From Closterium sp. NIES-65 (taxonomy: Eukaryota; Streptophyta; Zygnematophyceae; Desmidiales; Closteriaceae), in assembly GCA_948144175.1 (NCBI GenBank), contig CANXME010002051.1, forward strand, positions 186,001-250,000: DNA of 64,000 bases, in the 5' to 3' direction. Numbering within the stretch: position 1 is the stretch's first letter; every line of letters starts with the position of its first letter. Under the pieces are notes generated by a model. The model saw nothing but the letters and a program-made list of their open reading frames with translations. It searched no databases and was not told the DNA's origin. Both the position numbers and the translations under genes were made by a program. This document shows, piece by piece, positions 32,297 through 42,540 of the stretch.

Positions 32297-35200
32297 TCAA
32301 GAAGTGAGCAAGTGAGGCCAAGTAGGCACAAGGCCTAGAACAGTACAAAAACGCTGATGATCACAAGGCTGAACTGCCTTGGTGAATATAACAGCAGTGT
32401 TGGCTTGAGAGGCCACGTAAACAAGAAGAAGTTGACAACGCTGCTGCAACTCTTGAGCAAGGAAGTAGCCTAGAGCGATGTGCTTCGTTCTATGCTCCAA
32501 TCTGTGCTTCTCACACAAGGCAATCATGGCCTTGTTGCCAACGTACAGAACGGGAGGAGAACGAGGCGGCTCTCCCAAGTCGGTCAGCAGGTAGGTGAGC
32601 CAGCGTAACTCCTGTGCAGCCATGGAACTGAGAACAAAAGACGAGCAGGTAGACCACCAGGAAACAAAGCCGGAGCCAAGGCTGAAAGTGTAACCATGTG
32701 ACGACCGCTGCGTAGCCAAGTTGTCAACCCAAGAAGCGTCTTAGTGACCAGTGAGGACAACTGGACCCTGTCCTCCAAGCACGAGCCCCATGCCCGACGT
32801 ACTGCACAAGTAGCGCATCACCCTCTTAGCGGCCTTCCAGTATCTCTCGGGTGCAACGTAGCGTGCCATGATGCTACGAGGGTAAGCAAGGTCAGGTCGA
32901 GTGCAGGTCATCAGGTACATGAGGCAGCCAACAAGCTCTGGATATGGGCCACTCGGCTCTACGGACTCATCCGAAGGCAGAGCTGAGAGCTGAGAGTGAG
33001 TGACCTGTAGGCAAAGGAGTGGCCTGTGGCGAGGAGTACTCGAAACGGAATCGCTAAAGGACCTGCTGCACCATGTGTAACTGAGTCAAGGTAATACTGC
33101 GCCGTGCTCTATCCCGCGTGATCTGCAAGCCAAGATAGCTGCGCAACTCACCCAGGTCTGTGCACGCGTGACTCTTCTGCAGCTCCAACTTCACGTGGGC
33201 CAGTCCAGCTGTGTCAGCAGTGGCAAAGACCAAATTGTCAACGTACAGGTGGATGTAGAACGGCCGCAGTGAAGTGTCGGTGCGTAGAAACATCGACGGG
33301 TGAGCAGTAGGAGCAAACCCAAGAGCCGCAAGAGTCGTCCTCAGTGTGTCGTGCCAGTCGCAAGGCGCCTGGCGGAGACCACAGACTGGCCGCCGGAGGC
33401 TCCACTGGGTACCTTAAAAAAACGACCCAGTGAAACCAGGTGGGCGGCGCAGCAAGATCTGCTCGTGCAGGCTGTCCTGTAGAAAAGCAGTGCTGAAGTC
33501 AAGAGAGTGAAGCTCGTAGTCACGCTGAGCAGCGACGTGCAGCAGCACCCGAAGAGTGGTCATCTTCGGGGTAGGGGAGAAGGTCTGGAAGAAGTCAACT
33601 CCTTGTTGCTGACTGAAGCATCCATCAATGCAACGTGTCTTGAAGACTGGCGGAGAACCCGGCGGCCGCTTCACCCTGAAAATCCACATGCCATCGACGA
33701 TGTTCGCCCAAGGAGGGGGAACCTCGTCGACGCAAGTGCTTGTGGACTTCCAAGATGCCATCTCTGCGTCCATGGCTGACTGCCACTGAGAGGAGTAGGG
33801 ACCCTCTATCACCTCTGTGTAAGAGTGCGGGGTCGGGATGTCTAGTGCATCCAGGTCTCCCTGAGGTGCAATCAGCATGGACGTGAGATGAGGTACAGCA
33901 GCTGCAAAGCACTCAAAGTCCTTATGCCTGTCCTCAAGGGGGTCCGTGCTAAGAGCACACTCACCCCCGACGGACGGAGGACACAAAGACTCAGACTCAG
34001 CAGCAAGAATAGTGGCGTAGTCTAGACGACGGCGAGCAGTAAAGTTGAAAAGCTCAGCAACTAAGGCGGACGCATTAGTGGACTCAAAGGAAGGGTCGGT
34101 GATAACAGTGGTTAGGAGACGCGTGACAGTAGGACTAGAAGCACGAAGGGAGTCGGACTCCGGGTCTGGACCATCAGCAAGAGAGGACGCAAAAGGAAGC
34201 GGTGGAGGGACACGCAATGGAACAGAGGAAGGACGAAGTGCTGTCTAGTGCGTGCCGGGGATAGAAGGAGGGCGCGGAAGCGGAACACGACAACTAGCGC
34301 GAGCAGCGCGAACAGGCGACGCAGGACGAGACGCAGGCTTATGACGCTCAGCAAGACCTCCGGTCGGCCCAGTGTAAGGAGAAGGACCGGGCAGTGGGGA
34401 GGCTGGCTGTAACTGCGACTGCGATTGGTCAGGCGGCGGACACAGTAAGGGAGGAGTAGGACCAGTAGAAGGCGGGAGACCAAGAACCTGCTCAAGGAGT
34501 TGAACAAAGTACGGCCACGGCTGTGAAGCACCACCAGAACCAGCAGAGACAGCTCCAGGGTCTCCAGCTCCAACTCCTGTAGCACCACTAGCTCTAGCAC
34601 CAGCAGCACCACCAGCAGGAACAACTCCAGTGCCTCCAGCTCCAGCTCCAACAGCACCTCCACCAGCTCCAGCTCCAGTAGCACAAGCACCTCCAGAAGC
34701 TCTAGTAGTACCTCCGGCCCCAGCAGCTCTAGTACCTCCAGTACGAGCACCTCTCGGACTAGCGGCTCCAGTACCTCCAGCCGCTCCAGATCCAGCAGCA
34801 CCACTCCGGAGGCTCCAGCGCCGAGCAGACCACTCGCGCACTTGCAGTGGAGAGAGAGACTCCGGCCGCGACAAGACACCCGCAGGGCGTCCAGACTTAG
34901 CACACTCAGGCTCAGCACCCCCAGGCTCAACACCTCCAGGCTCCGCATGCTCAAGCTCAGCACCCCCAGTCTCTGCACCCCCAGGCTCCACACGCTCAAG
35001 CTCAGCACCCTCAGGCCCCGCACGCGCAGGCTCAGCACCCTTAGACGCACCACCTCCAGCAGCACCAGAGTCGACACCTACCTCCACAGGCTCGACAGGG
35101 TCTACCTGGGACACACCTTAGGGAGCAAGACCCTGATGGGGGAGGGGGTCTACCGGAGGAGGACCTGGCGCTAGGAAGAGTGGCGGAGGAGGGAGAGGGG

Positions 35201-36826
35201 CAGTGCGGTAGGGGAAGAGACGGTAGAAGGGAATCGACTCGTCAAATGTGACGTTCCGAGAGGGCAGGACACGGCGCCAGGCGTGTTAGGGACAAAGCCA
35301 AGGAAGACACAGGGAACGGCGCGGGAGGAGAGCTTGTCCGTGGACGTATCGCAGACAAAGGCTCGACATCCCAAGACCCGGAACATCGACGTGTCGCCAA
35401 CCTCCCCTGTCCAACGCACTGTGGGCGAGGTCTCCGGCAAAGAGACACGGGGCCAGAGGTTGAGCTGATGCGCAGCGTACTGGACAGCAAACGGCCACAG
35501 AAAATGGGGGGCAGCCGCATGGATCATGGAGGTACGAGCGACCTCCATGACTAAGCCAATGCGGCGCTCAGCAACCCCATTCTGCTATGGAGAGGCCAAA
35601 AGCGTGAACGTTTGGCGAATGCCCTCTACACGACAAAAGGCCCGCAAGAGGTCGGAGGAAAACTCACCACCTCTGTCAGAGTGCAGACGCAAGACTGGAA
35701 GGTCCGTCTCGAGCCGCTCGCGGAGCTGGAGTCGAACAGCATGGATCCAAGGGATCAGGATATCAGGGACCTTCCCCTTGCGGCGCAAGGGGAAGACCGT
35801 GGTGTAACGCGAGTAGTCGTCGCCAACCAGCAGAAAGTACCGCTCGTGGCCCTGTCCACGGACGCGGGCTGGGCCCCACATGTCCAGATGGAGAGTCTGT
35901 AGTGGTGCCTCTGTCGGGGGGAACGAGGAGGAGTGAGGAGCAGCGAGCTGGCGCCCCTCGACAGAGGGAAGGCAGGGAGGGGCAGGCGAGGGTGGGAGGG
36001 GAGGCAGAGACCTGGGATGGCCAGAGACAAGGAGACGGGAGTGCATGCCACGGAGGCGTGCCACAAAGGGGTGACCAATATGGTGGTGCCAAAGGAGCAT
36101 CTGGTGCGACAGGGCGCGACACGAGCAGGGGGCAGCAAGCTGACCTGACGCAGACGTAGACGCACCTACCCGAGGGGGCGCATTAGTCAGTGTGTACAGA
36201 CTCGACCCAGGCCGACGGGTGAACGTGGACACGTGGTGACTGGTCCTGGAGCACGTACAAATTGCCACAAGCTGCCGTCCAGGGGTGGAGGTGTCAAACC
36301 CCTGCATCCTGGAGGACAGCAGTGCTCACCAAGTTTGTAGAGAACGAGGGGAGGTGGAGACCTGACAGCGACCCAGACGGAACCGCCGGACACGGCAGAA
36401 CAGTGGAGGAACGTGCAAGGACTGGGCCCCCAGAGGGGTCAGCCAAAGACACCGCTACAGGTGCAGTAAGCGGTGTGACTGTGGTACTGTGGTGCCACCC
36501 CTGCCGCCCCCACTGCCGCCGCCTCCACCCCCACTGCAGCCAATACCGCCGCCACCACCGCTGCCACCACCACTCCCGCTGCCGCCACCACCGCCGCCAC
36601 CTGCCCCTCCAACCCCACTACTACTACCTCCTCCACCGCCACCCCCTCCACCACCTCCACTGCCCCCACCACCGCCTCCACCTCTGCCACCCCCACCGCT
36701 CCTGCCTCCCCTGCCCTTGCCGTTGCAGCGCCTCCCGCTAGGGGCAGACGCAACTCCTATCTCCTCAGCACGAAGGTAGTCAACAGCTGCAGCAGAGGCG
36801 AGGGGAGAAGGGGGGAGGGCGAGCAC
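32297..36826 (-). pseudogene. El3 Gag-Pol, broken
   Basis: From right to left: Gag C-terminal AAVDYLRAEEIGVASAPSG and a Gly-rich run (36455-36826); LLWHHHIGHPF (about 36070); integrase LHLDMWGPA, YFLLVGDDYSRYT, LHSDRGGEFSS, then TAG 35585-35587 inside SPxQNGVAERR where El4 has CAG (Gln). Integrase C-terminus to VFLGFVPNTPGA; the linker (34245-35114, Ala/Gly/Glu/Pro rich with REWSARRW); reverse transcriptase WKSTSTCVDEV, FFQTFSPTPKMTTLRVLL, DFSTAFLQDSL; LYVDNLVFA, the YVDD box with Asn for the second catalytic Asp (33234-33236). RNase H is split near 32720 and ends at LLTS and a stop at 32297. Several frameshifts (about 33410, 33000, 32720) are present. A protease motif was not recognisable; that part seems deleted. 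Confidence 0.85.
36489..36770. repeat. Triplet-rich low-complexity stretch encoding poly-Gly (minus)
   Basis: Runs of CCGCCGCCACCAC-type triplets; on the coding strand of El3 they spell a nearly unbroken Gly/Ser stretch in Gag. Confidence 0.8.
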
Positions 36827-37072
36827 CTCTTGAAGATGTCAACGGGAGTTGTTGTTGGCCCCGTCCTCGCTTGGGCGGAGCCGAATTCGTGGTTGGGTGT
36901 ACGAGAGGTACAGCCGACTTGCAGCTGTGGGCGTCGCCGACTTGGGCGAGCTGGTCGACGGGGTTGGTCGACTTGCACGGGGCCATCGCAATGTTGCCGA
37001 CTTGGGAAGCCGGCAGCCCACTTCAACTGGTGGTCGGCGATGTGGCACGTCGACCTGGAAGTCGGCGCCGAC

Positions 37073-37220
37073 TTGCAAGGTTACCGGCTTTCAAGGTCAC
37101 CGACTTGCAAGGTCACCGACTTGCAAGGTCACCGACTTGCAAGGTCACCGACTCGCAAGGTCGCCGACTCGCAAGGTCGCCGACTCGCAAGGTCGCCGAC
37201 TTGCAAGGTCGCCGACTTCA
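37073..37220. repeat. 16-bp minisatellite inside the lone LTR
   Basis: About nine head-to-tail copies of CAAGGTCACCGACTTG with the variant CAAGGTCGCCGACTCG. In the other copia-A LTRs this stretch is not repeated. Confidence 0.9.
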
Positions 37221-37893
37221 AGAGGTCGGCCCGAAAGTCGGCGCCGACTTGGTGACGCCGATTTCTGGTAGCCGGCTTGGGTGGTCGGCTGACGACTGTG
37301 CTGGTCAACGTGGACCTGGTCGACCAGGAGTGACGTCGACCTGAGCTGGTCGACCAGGGGTATGGTCGACCTGGTGAGGTTGACTGGAGGTGGCCGTCAA
37401 CTTGGGAGGTCTACGGGCACATCCAGGAGCACCTGGTCGACATGGTTGCCCGGTCGGCCAGGTTACCTGGGTGACGAGGTTGTGCATAAGAATGCGACGG
37501 TCGCCCAGGCGATGTTGGCGAGACTGACCTCGGTGTGGTATCCCGAGGTCGACGTGGCGGATCAGGTGGAGTCGTCGGCACGAGGATGACTTGGCGTGTG
37601 CGTTGTGCAGGTGACGAGGCTCAGCACGCCAATCATCTACGAGCACCAACGAAGCTGGTGCGCTGCTGTTCTGCGGGAGCAACGCTGGCACGCCGTCGAC
37701 CTGCAGCGTTGGCACGCCGTCGACTTTGCACTGCTGTGGCGCGGTCGACCAAGTCGTGCTGGAACGCGGTCGACCATGCTGCACTGGTCGACTCACACAA
37801 CTGACTCGACATTGAGCAGTTGCCCGAGTCGCACTGTATCGAACCGCAACAGTAAAACAGTTTAATTATATCTCTTCGTATTCCTTGTACTCT

Positions 37894-37900
37894 TATATAA
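37894..37900 (+). promoter_or_regulatory. TATA-like box in the lone LTR
   Basis: TATATAA, about 45 bp before the proposed LTR end, in a context (CTCTTCGTATTCC upstream) shared with the ElD LTR TATA region. Confidence 0.45.
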
Positions 37901-37944
37901 ACCTTTGTACTTGGTTGTTTTAATCAACTTACTTTGCTCTCACA

Positions 37945-38064
37945 TACCCGTGCAAGGTGGTTCAAGGACTTCATTTAAACGCTTCCGCTACTACATCACT
38001 CTACCCAGAGCTTAACCCTACCAAAGATCCTAAGGGGCACTCAGCCCAACATGTACAACCCAAC
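37945..38064 (-). other. Probable 3' flank of the cytochrome b561-like gene
   Basis: Sequence downstream of the gene stop codon and before the lone LTR. It holds no ORF and matches no repeat of the window; likely 3' untranslated region or flank. Confidence 0.4.
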
Positions 38065-39946
38065 CTACACCGCAACTCTCTTTCCATCATCCTTCTCATT
38101 GGAGTCAGTGACGAGCTCGGCGGTCCTGGAAGTTGTAATGGCGCCAAACACAGCAGCGGAGGTGAGCCAGAGGAAGAGCGACCCCCAGCTCTCAGCCATG
38201 CTCGCACTGCCGTAGTGCGGCTGTCCCACTTGCACCATCACCACCTGCATGACCGCAAACCCGTTCTGCACACCAAGAGCAGTGGCAACAAGGCAGAGAA
38301 TGACATGAGATTTCCGGCCCTAAGCGAGAAGCAGATACCATTCATCCAGAGCTGTAGTCCTTTCACTCCACCCTTCCAACCCTCCCGCTCCTCCTCCCTC
38401 TCAGCATCGCCCACCACACCTGCTACAGAGCAGGGAGAGAAAGCCAGGGCCAGGATCAGCGTTCCCAGCACAGCAGCAGCAAGCATGCTAACTAAGGGTA
38501 CCGTTGCGACACTCACCACACACAAGCCGATGCCAGCATAGTAGGTGAACTTGCCAATGGCACGTACCCATCTGGTACCACGTGGCTTCAGCATGCACAA
38601 AGTGCAGCAGCAAGCATGGTATCGGTGACCGGTGGGTGTCACACTCACCACGCATGTGCCGATGCCAGCATAGTAGGTGAACTTCCCAATCAGGATGTGG
38701 TACGTGCCCATATGGTACCGCGTGGCTTCCGACAGGCGGCTCTTGAACAGCACGAAGGCGCACAATCCCCACACGAACTGCAGAGCAGGGAGAGGGGCAG
38801 CACGGCACACAATTTTGAGACGTCTCGGAGCTTCCGACAGGCGGCTTTTGAACAGCATGAATGCACACAGCCCCCACACGAAGTGCATGGAGAGGGGCAG
38901 CATGGCACACAGAATGGTGCACAGCATGGCATTACAGACTTCATAAGGAGAACTCTTCACGTGTTCATATCTCTCGTGATGATATGAAAGGATAAAAGCA
39001 GATCAGATCAGAACACATCAGATCGAATCTGCTCAAGACCATAGCACTAAGCTCGCAACATGGGATGGTGAATTATCGCATCCTTGATGCAAGCCCACGC
39101 ACCTGAACAGCAAAGAGTGAGAGAGTGAGCACGCCACACTAGGAGTGCACGGATTGCATGTGCTTGTGATTCGTCTCTTTGGAGGCAACAATAGCCACCA
39201 TTGCCACTGCTGTCAGGATGAGTGCGATCACCTGCCACGCCAGGTGCACCCACTTGGCATACACGGTCGCTCTGCAGTGACACGGATAGTCACACGGATT
39301 GCAATCACGCGCGGTTCAGTCGCAGATGCTCATTGAAAATCGTAGCATGATGGAAACTAGAGGGCCAGCAAGGCGGGGTGCAACTAGAAGGAGCAGCTTC
39401 TAAGCTTCTATAATTCAACCCCCCCAAGTTGCGGCAGAAAGCGAGAGATGGGAGTGCGTGATGGGGACACGAAACGCGAACCATAGAAGCAGCAGCATAT
39501 GCCAGAGAAGAGCCGGAGATGGGTGGCCAGCTGGGTGGGTAGCAGCTAGTTGTTATACCAAGCATAGAGCAAGGAGAGATTGGACTCATCTGGGGAACTA
39601 GAGCAGAAGGTGAGTATGGGTGTTACTCGGACTCGATCATGATGATGCCAAACGCCACACCCATATGCAGCATGTGCCACAGACGAACATCCAGAGGTGG
39701 ATCGGAGGGGCGGGATGGAAGGAGAGGGTTACGATCGTACCTGAGGGAGCTGGCATAGAAGGCAAGGAGGGACTCGGTCATGGCGATGCCGTGAAGGCTC
39801 GTTCGAGAACGGAATCCCAGCGACATCGTCCGTATCAGCGGTGTGAATCGGGTCGCTAGTGACGAGCAGTCGCGGGCGTCGTGCCGCCTCAGGCCATTTG
39901 GAAGCTGGAAGTCCCTCCATTGGGGCACGATGATAAAGGTATTCAT
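38065..39946 (-). pseudogene. Cytochrome b561-like transmembrane ferric/ascorbate reductase, spliced host gene with a nonsense codon
   Basis: Four exons can be joined by consistent splice phases on the minus strand. Exon ending at 39627 (donor GTAACA at 39626-39621): WHMLHMGVAFGIIMIESE; its start and any earlier exons are unclear (open to 39946). Exon 39271-39103: ATVYAKWVHLAWQVIALILT, then AMVAIVASKETNHKHMQSVHS, a TAG, and CGVLTLSLFAVQ; acceptor CTGCAG, donor GTGCGT. Exon 38777-38649: FVWGLCAFVLFKSRLSEATR, then YHMGTYHILIGKFTYYAGIG; acceptor CTCTGCAG, donor GTGAGT. Exon 38265-38065: NGFAVMQVVMVQVG... to KRVAV and TAG. Hydrophobic helices with His in WHMLHMG, KWVHLAWQ, KHMQSVHS and HMGTYH fit the heme-binding His pattern of cytochrome b561 proteins, which carry electrons from ascorbate across membranes. 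The TAG (39141-39143) replaces the Trp of the conserved HSW motif, so this copy is probably non-functional. Confidence 0.72.
38506..38916 (-). repeat. Local partial duplications of one exon of the cytochrome b561-like gene
   Basis: The complete exon (38649-38777) is flanked by a copy of its first half with acceptor-side intron (about 38826-38916, encoding FVWGLCAFMLFKSRLSEAP). On the other side is a copy of its second half with donor-side intron (about 38506-38600, encoding GKFTYYAGIGLCV and GTGAGTGT). Offsets are roughly 104 bp and 130 bp. Confidence 0.75.
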
Positions 39947-40200
39947 TGCTGGCGACCGGAACTAGTTGGGGTCCTTATCCGGTGGTGGCACTTCTTCAGT
40001 AGGTTCGGGTAGTTGAATTGCTCCACCGAATTCGTAAGTCCAGCCTTCTGACCCTTCTTCTTGTTGTGCAGGCTTGTACGGATATTGGTCTGGAAGAGGA
40101 GGACCACCCTAGTTGGTGTCGTGCGTCGCCCAGTATGGATCTTGTTCCGCTACTTCTTCAAGATGAAGAGTTGGAGCGTCGAAATAAGGGGGCCTTGGAG
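39947..40200. other. Unassigned low-copy sequence upstream of the cytochrome b561-like gene
   Basis: Not matched by any repeat in the window. On the plus strand it contains TTCTTGTTGTGCAG followed by an open segment (ACTDIGLEEEDHPSW), which could be a splice acceptor and exon. On the minus strand it would be promoter or upstream exons of the b561-like gene. No choice can be made from sequence alone. Confidence 0.35.
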
Positions 40201-40328
40201 TGTCAGAATAACAAACAAGAATGGATGAACAAGCAGCAGGATGGGTACAAGTAGGAACCCTAATTGGGTTTACCCCATATGGGCTACCCCACTACAACCT
40301 ACACAATAAGCAGCACATGACTTTGACA
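40201..40328 (-). repeat. 3' LTR of El4 (128 bp)
   Basis: Coding strand TGTCAAAGTCATG...TTATTCTGACA, preceded by the purine tract CCTATGGGGGTG (40329-40340). 40341-40559 is the 3' untranslated region, near-identical to the corresponding part of El3. Confidence 0.87.
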
Positions 40329-40559
40329 CACCCCCATAGGCAAAGTGGGGGAGAACAAGAGGTCACAAGACCAGTCAAGAAAGTCAAAGCAAGCTCAGGG
40401 TGGATCACGAAGTCACCATGCATTCTGAGCACAAGCAAAAGGCGACAAGGCCAGTTCACACGCAGAGTTGGATATATACGAGAACAAGCAGCATATTGAT
40501 CACAACCTAACAAGTGTAAGCATGCAAGTACAAGTATTTAGATCACAGTATAGGCAAAG

Positions 40560-41549
40560 TCAAGAAGTGAGCAAGTGAGGCAAAGTAGGCACAAGGCCTA
40601 GAACAGTACAAAAACGCGGATGATCACCAGGCTGAAGTGCCTTGGTGAAGATATCAGCAGTGTTGGCCCGAGAGGCCACGTAAGCAAGACGAAGCTGACC
40701 ACGCTGCTGCAAATCTTGAGCAAGGAAGTAGCGCAGAGCGATGTGCTTCATTCTGTGCTCCAGCTATGCTCCTGACACAAGGCAATCATGGCCTTGTTGT
40801 CGACGTACAGAATTGGAGGAGAATGAGGCGGATCTACCAAGTCGGCCAGCAAATAGGTAAGCCAGCGTAACTCTTGTGCATCCATGGCCCTTGCGTAGAT
40901 CTCAGCCTCACAACTAGAGCTGAGAACAGAAGACGAGCAGGTGGACCGCGACGAAACAGAACCGGAGCCAAGGATGAAGGTGTAACCCTGTGACGACCGC
41001 TGCGTAGCCAAGTCGTCAACCCAAGAAGCGTCTGCGTGATCAGTGAGGACAACTCGAGCCCGTCCTCCAAGCACGAGCCCCATGCCCGACATACAGCACA
41101 AGTAGCTCATCACCCTCTTAGTGGCCTTCCAGTGCTCTGGTCGGTGTCTCCCGCGCGCAACGTAGCGTGCCATGATGCTAAGAGGGTAAGCAAGGTTAGG
41201 TAGAGTGCAGGTCATCAGGTACATGAGGCAGCCCACAAGCTCTGGATACGGGCCACTTGGCTCTACGGACTCATTTGAAGGTAGAGCTGAGAGCGAGTGA
41301 CCGGTAGGCAGAGGAGTGGAGTGTGGCAAGGAGTACTGGAAGTCGAAGCGCTGAAGGACTTGCTGCACCATGTGTGACTAAGGCAAGGTAATGGTGCGCT
41401 GTGCTGTGTCCCAGGTGATCTGCAAGCCAAGATAGATGCGCAACTCACCCATGTTCATGCACGTGTGTTTCCTCTGCAGCTCCGACTTCACGTTGGCCAG
41501 TCCAGTAGTGTCAGCAGTGGCAAAGACCAAGTCGTCGACGTACACGAGG
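40560..41549 (-). pseudogene. El4 end of reverse transcriptase and RNase H
   Basis: From right: VYVDDLVFATADTTGLANV (catalytic YVDD intact, cut just upstream by ElG), LGLQITWDTAQRT, a stop near 41380, then MVQQVLQRFDFQYSLPHSTPLP, ELVGCLMYLMTCTLPNLAYPLS, RNase H with LTDHADASWVDDLATQRSSQGYTF, SSSCEAEIYARAMDAQELRWLT and LYVDNKAMIALCQEH. A frameshift near 40750 precedes TKHIALRYFLAQDL. A deletion-free match to El3 otherwise. Confidence 0.85.
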
Positions 41550-41789
41550 TGTTACAATACTAAGTTAACTAGGAACCGGGGTTTACTAAGGGCCTAGGCT
41601 TAGTAGCCTAGGCCAAGCGGGTGTCGAGGTGGTTGTCACCAAGGAGAATTGATGAATGTGTGTCGTTCACTATAGCACACAAGGTAGATATAGCAAACTA
41701 GCAAAGGTGCACCACCAACAAGAAAACATAACTACACTAGAGCTAAAGCTATAGGCTGTTATAAACATATATAAATATATATCGCGACA
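41550..41789 (-). repeat. 3' LTR of ElG (240 bp)
   Basis: Plus strand begins TGTTACAATACTAAG and ends ATCGCGACA; coding strand starts TGTCGCGATATATATTT with an AT-rich, TATA-like region. It contains the inverted repeat CCTAGG-CTTAGTAG-CCTAGG at about 41593-41612. The first 122 bp recur at 43858-43979 with about six differences. Confidence 0.85.
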
Positions 41790-42212
41790 CACCCCCTTAA
41801 CTGCCTGCAGCACATAGCTAGAGTAAGTCACACCCCCTGAAGGGGTATTGCAAGCGTTGTGAAAGACAGTAGAGAGGTAAGTGAGGAGGAGGAGGCGAGA
41901 GAGAGACAAGGGAGGAGAGGAGAAGAACAAAGGAAGAGTGAGGGATGAGGAGAGGAGGTGGGGGGGTGGCCACGGTGTCCCCTCTTACTAACCCCCTTTT
42001 ACACAAGGGGGGTTGAGTGGGGGATGAGGAGTGGAGGTGGGGGGGTGGTCGCAACGTCCCCTCTTACTAACCCCCACATCCCCACCCCCAATCAACCAAC
42101 CCTCTATAACCTCACCCCCCATTTCAACCGCCCCCTGGAACCGCACTCCCTCCCCCCTTTTCTTCCTCCAGACCCCTCCCCACCCACGATGGTCCCTGTC
42201 CAATTCTTCACA

Positions 42213-42540
42213 AGTGGGGCTGCTGGTCATAGGTAGGGCTGCTGGTCATAGGTGGGGCTGCTGGTCACGGGTGGGGCTGATGGTCACAGGTGGGGCTACT
42301 GGTCACTGGTGGGGTTGTTTGTCACAGGTGGGGCTGCTGGTCACAGGTGGGGCTGCTGGTCACAGGTGGGGCTGCTGGTCACAGGTGGGGCTGCTGGTCA
42401 CGGGTGGGGCTGCTGGTCACAGGTGGGGCTGCTGGTCACAGGTGGGGCTGCTGGTCTCGGGTGGGGCTGATGGTCACAGGTGGGGCTGCTGGTCACAGGT
42501 GGGGCTGCTGGTCACAGGTGGGGCTGCTGGTCACAGGTGG
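42213..42540. repeat. 19-bp minisatellite, about 17 copies
   Basis: Unit GTGGGGCTGCTGGTCACAG. Because 19 is not a multiple of three and no frame of the unit has a stop, all plus-strand frames stay open, giving a 19-residue periodic peptide (GLLVTGGAAGHRWGCWSQV). Confidence 0.93.

Larger units (their letters stand above)
31953..36836 (-). mobile_element. El3, copia-B retrotransposon lacking its 5' end
   Basis: Has a 3' LTR (31953-32079), purine tract, and gag-pol from a Gly-rich Gag segment to RNase H. It stops at 36836 where a divergent LTR begins, so the 5' LTR, leader and first part of gag are missing. The flank at the 3' end is GGAAC (31948-31952). Confidence 0.88.
36837..37944 (+). repeat. 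Lone, divergent copia-A-like LTR (about 1.1 kb)
   Basis: Begins TGTCAACGGGAGTTG and shares the block GGCGATGTTGGCGAG...TGGTATCCCGAGGTCGACGTGGC and other parts with the El2 LTR, but its last 150 bp are different. These read TCTCTTCGTATTCC, TATATAAACC and finally CTTTGCTCTCACA, and resemble the promoter part of the ElD LTR. No matching flanking duplication (GAAGA left, TACCC right) was found, and no internal region adjoins it. The right boundary is set by the CA end and is uncertain. Confidence 0.6.

Noticed and set aside
36489-36779. A proline-rich protein on the plus strand
   Set aside because: It is the complement of the Gly-rich stretch of El3 Gag, which continues into recognisable Gag text.
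37073-37220. CRISPR array
   Set aside because: The 16-bp units are directly adjacent without spacers, and the array lies within a retrotransposon LTR.
36837-37944. A clean solo LTR with target duplication
   Set aside because: No equal 5-mers flank it (GAAGA and TACCC), and the left neighbour is truncated at the same point, so a rearrangement is more likely than a simple solo LTR.
40201-40328. 3' LTR of a plus-strand gypsy element next to the host gene
   Set aside because: The purine tract and the El4 RNase H on the minus strand, and the match to the El1, El3 and solo LTRs, show it is the copia-B 3' LTR.
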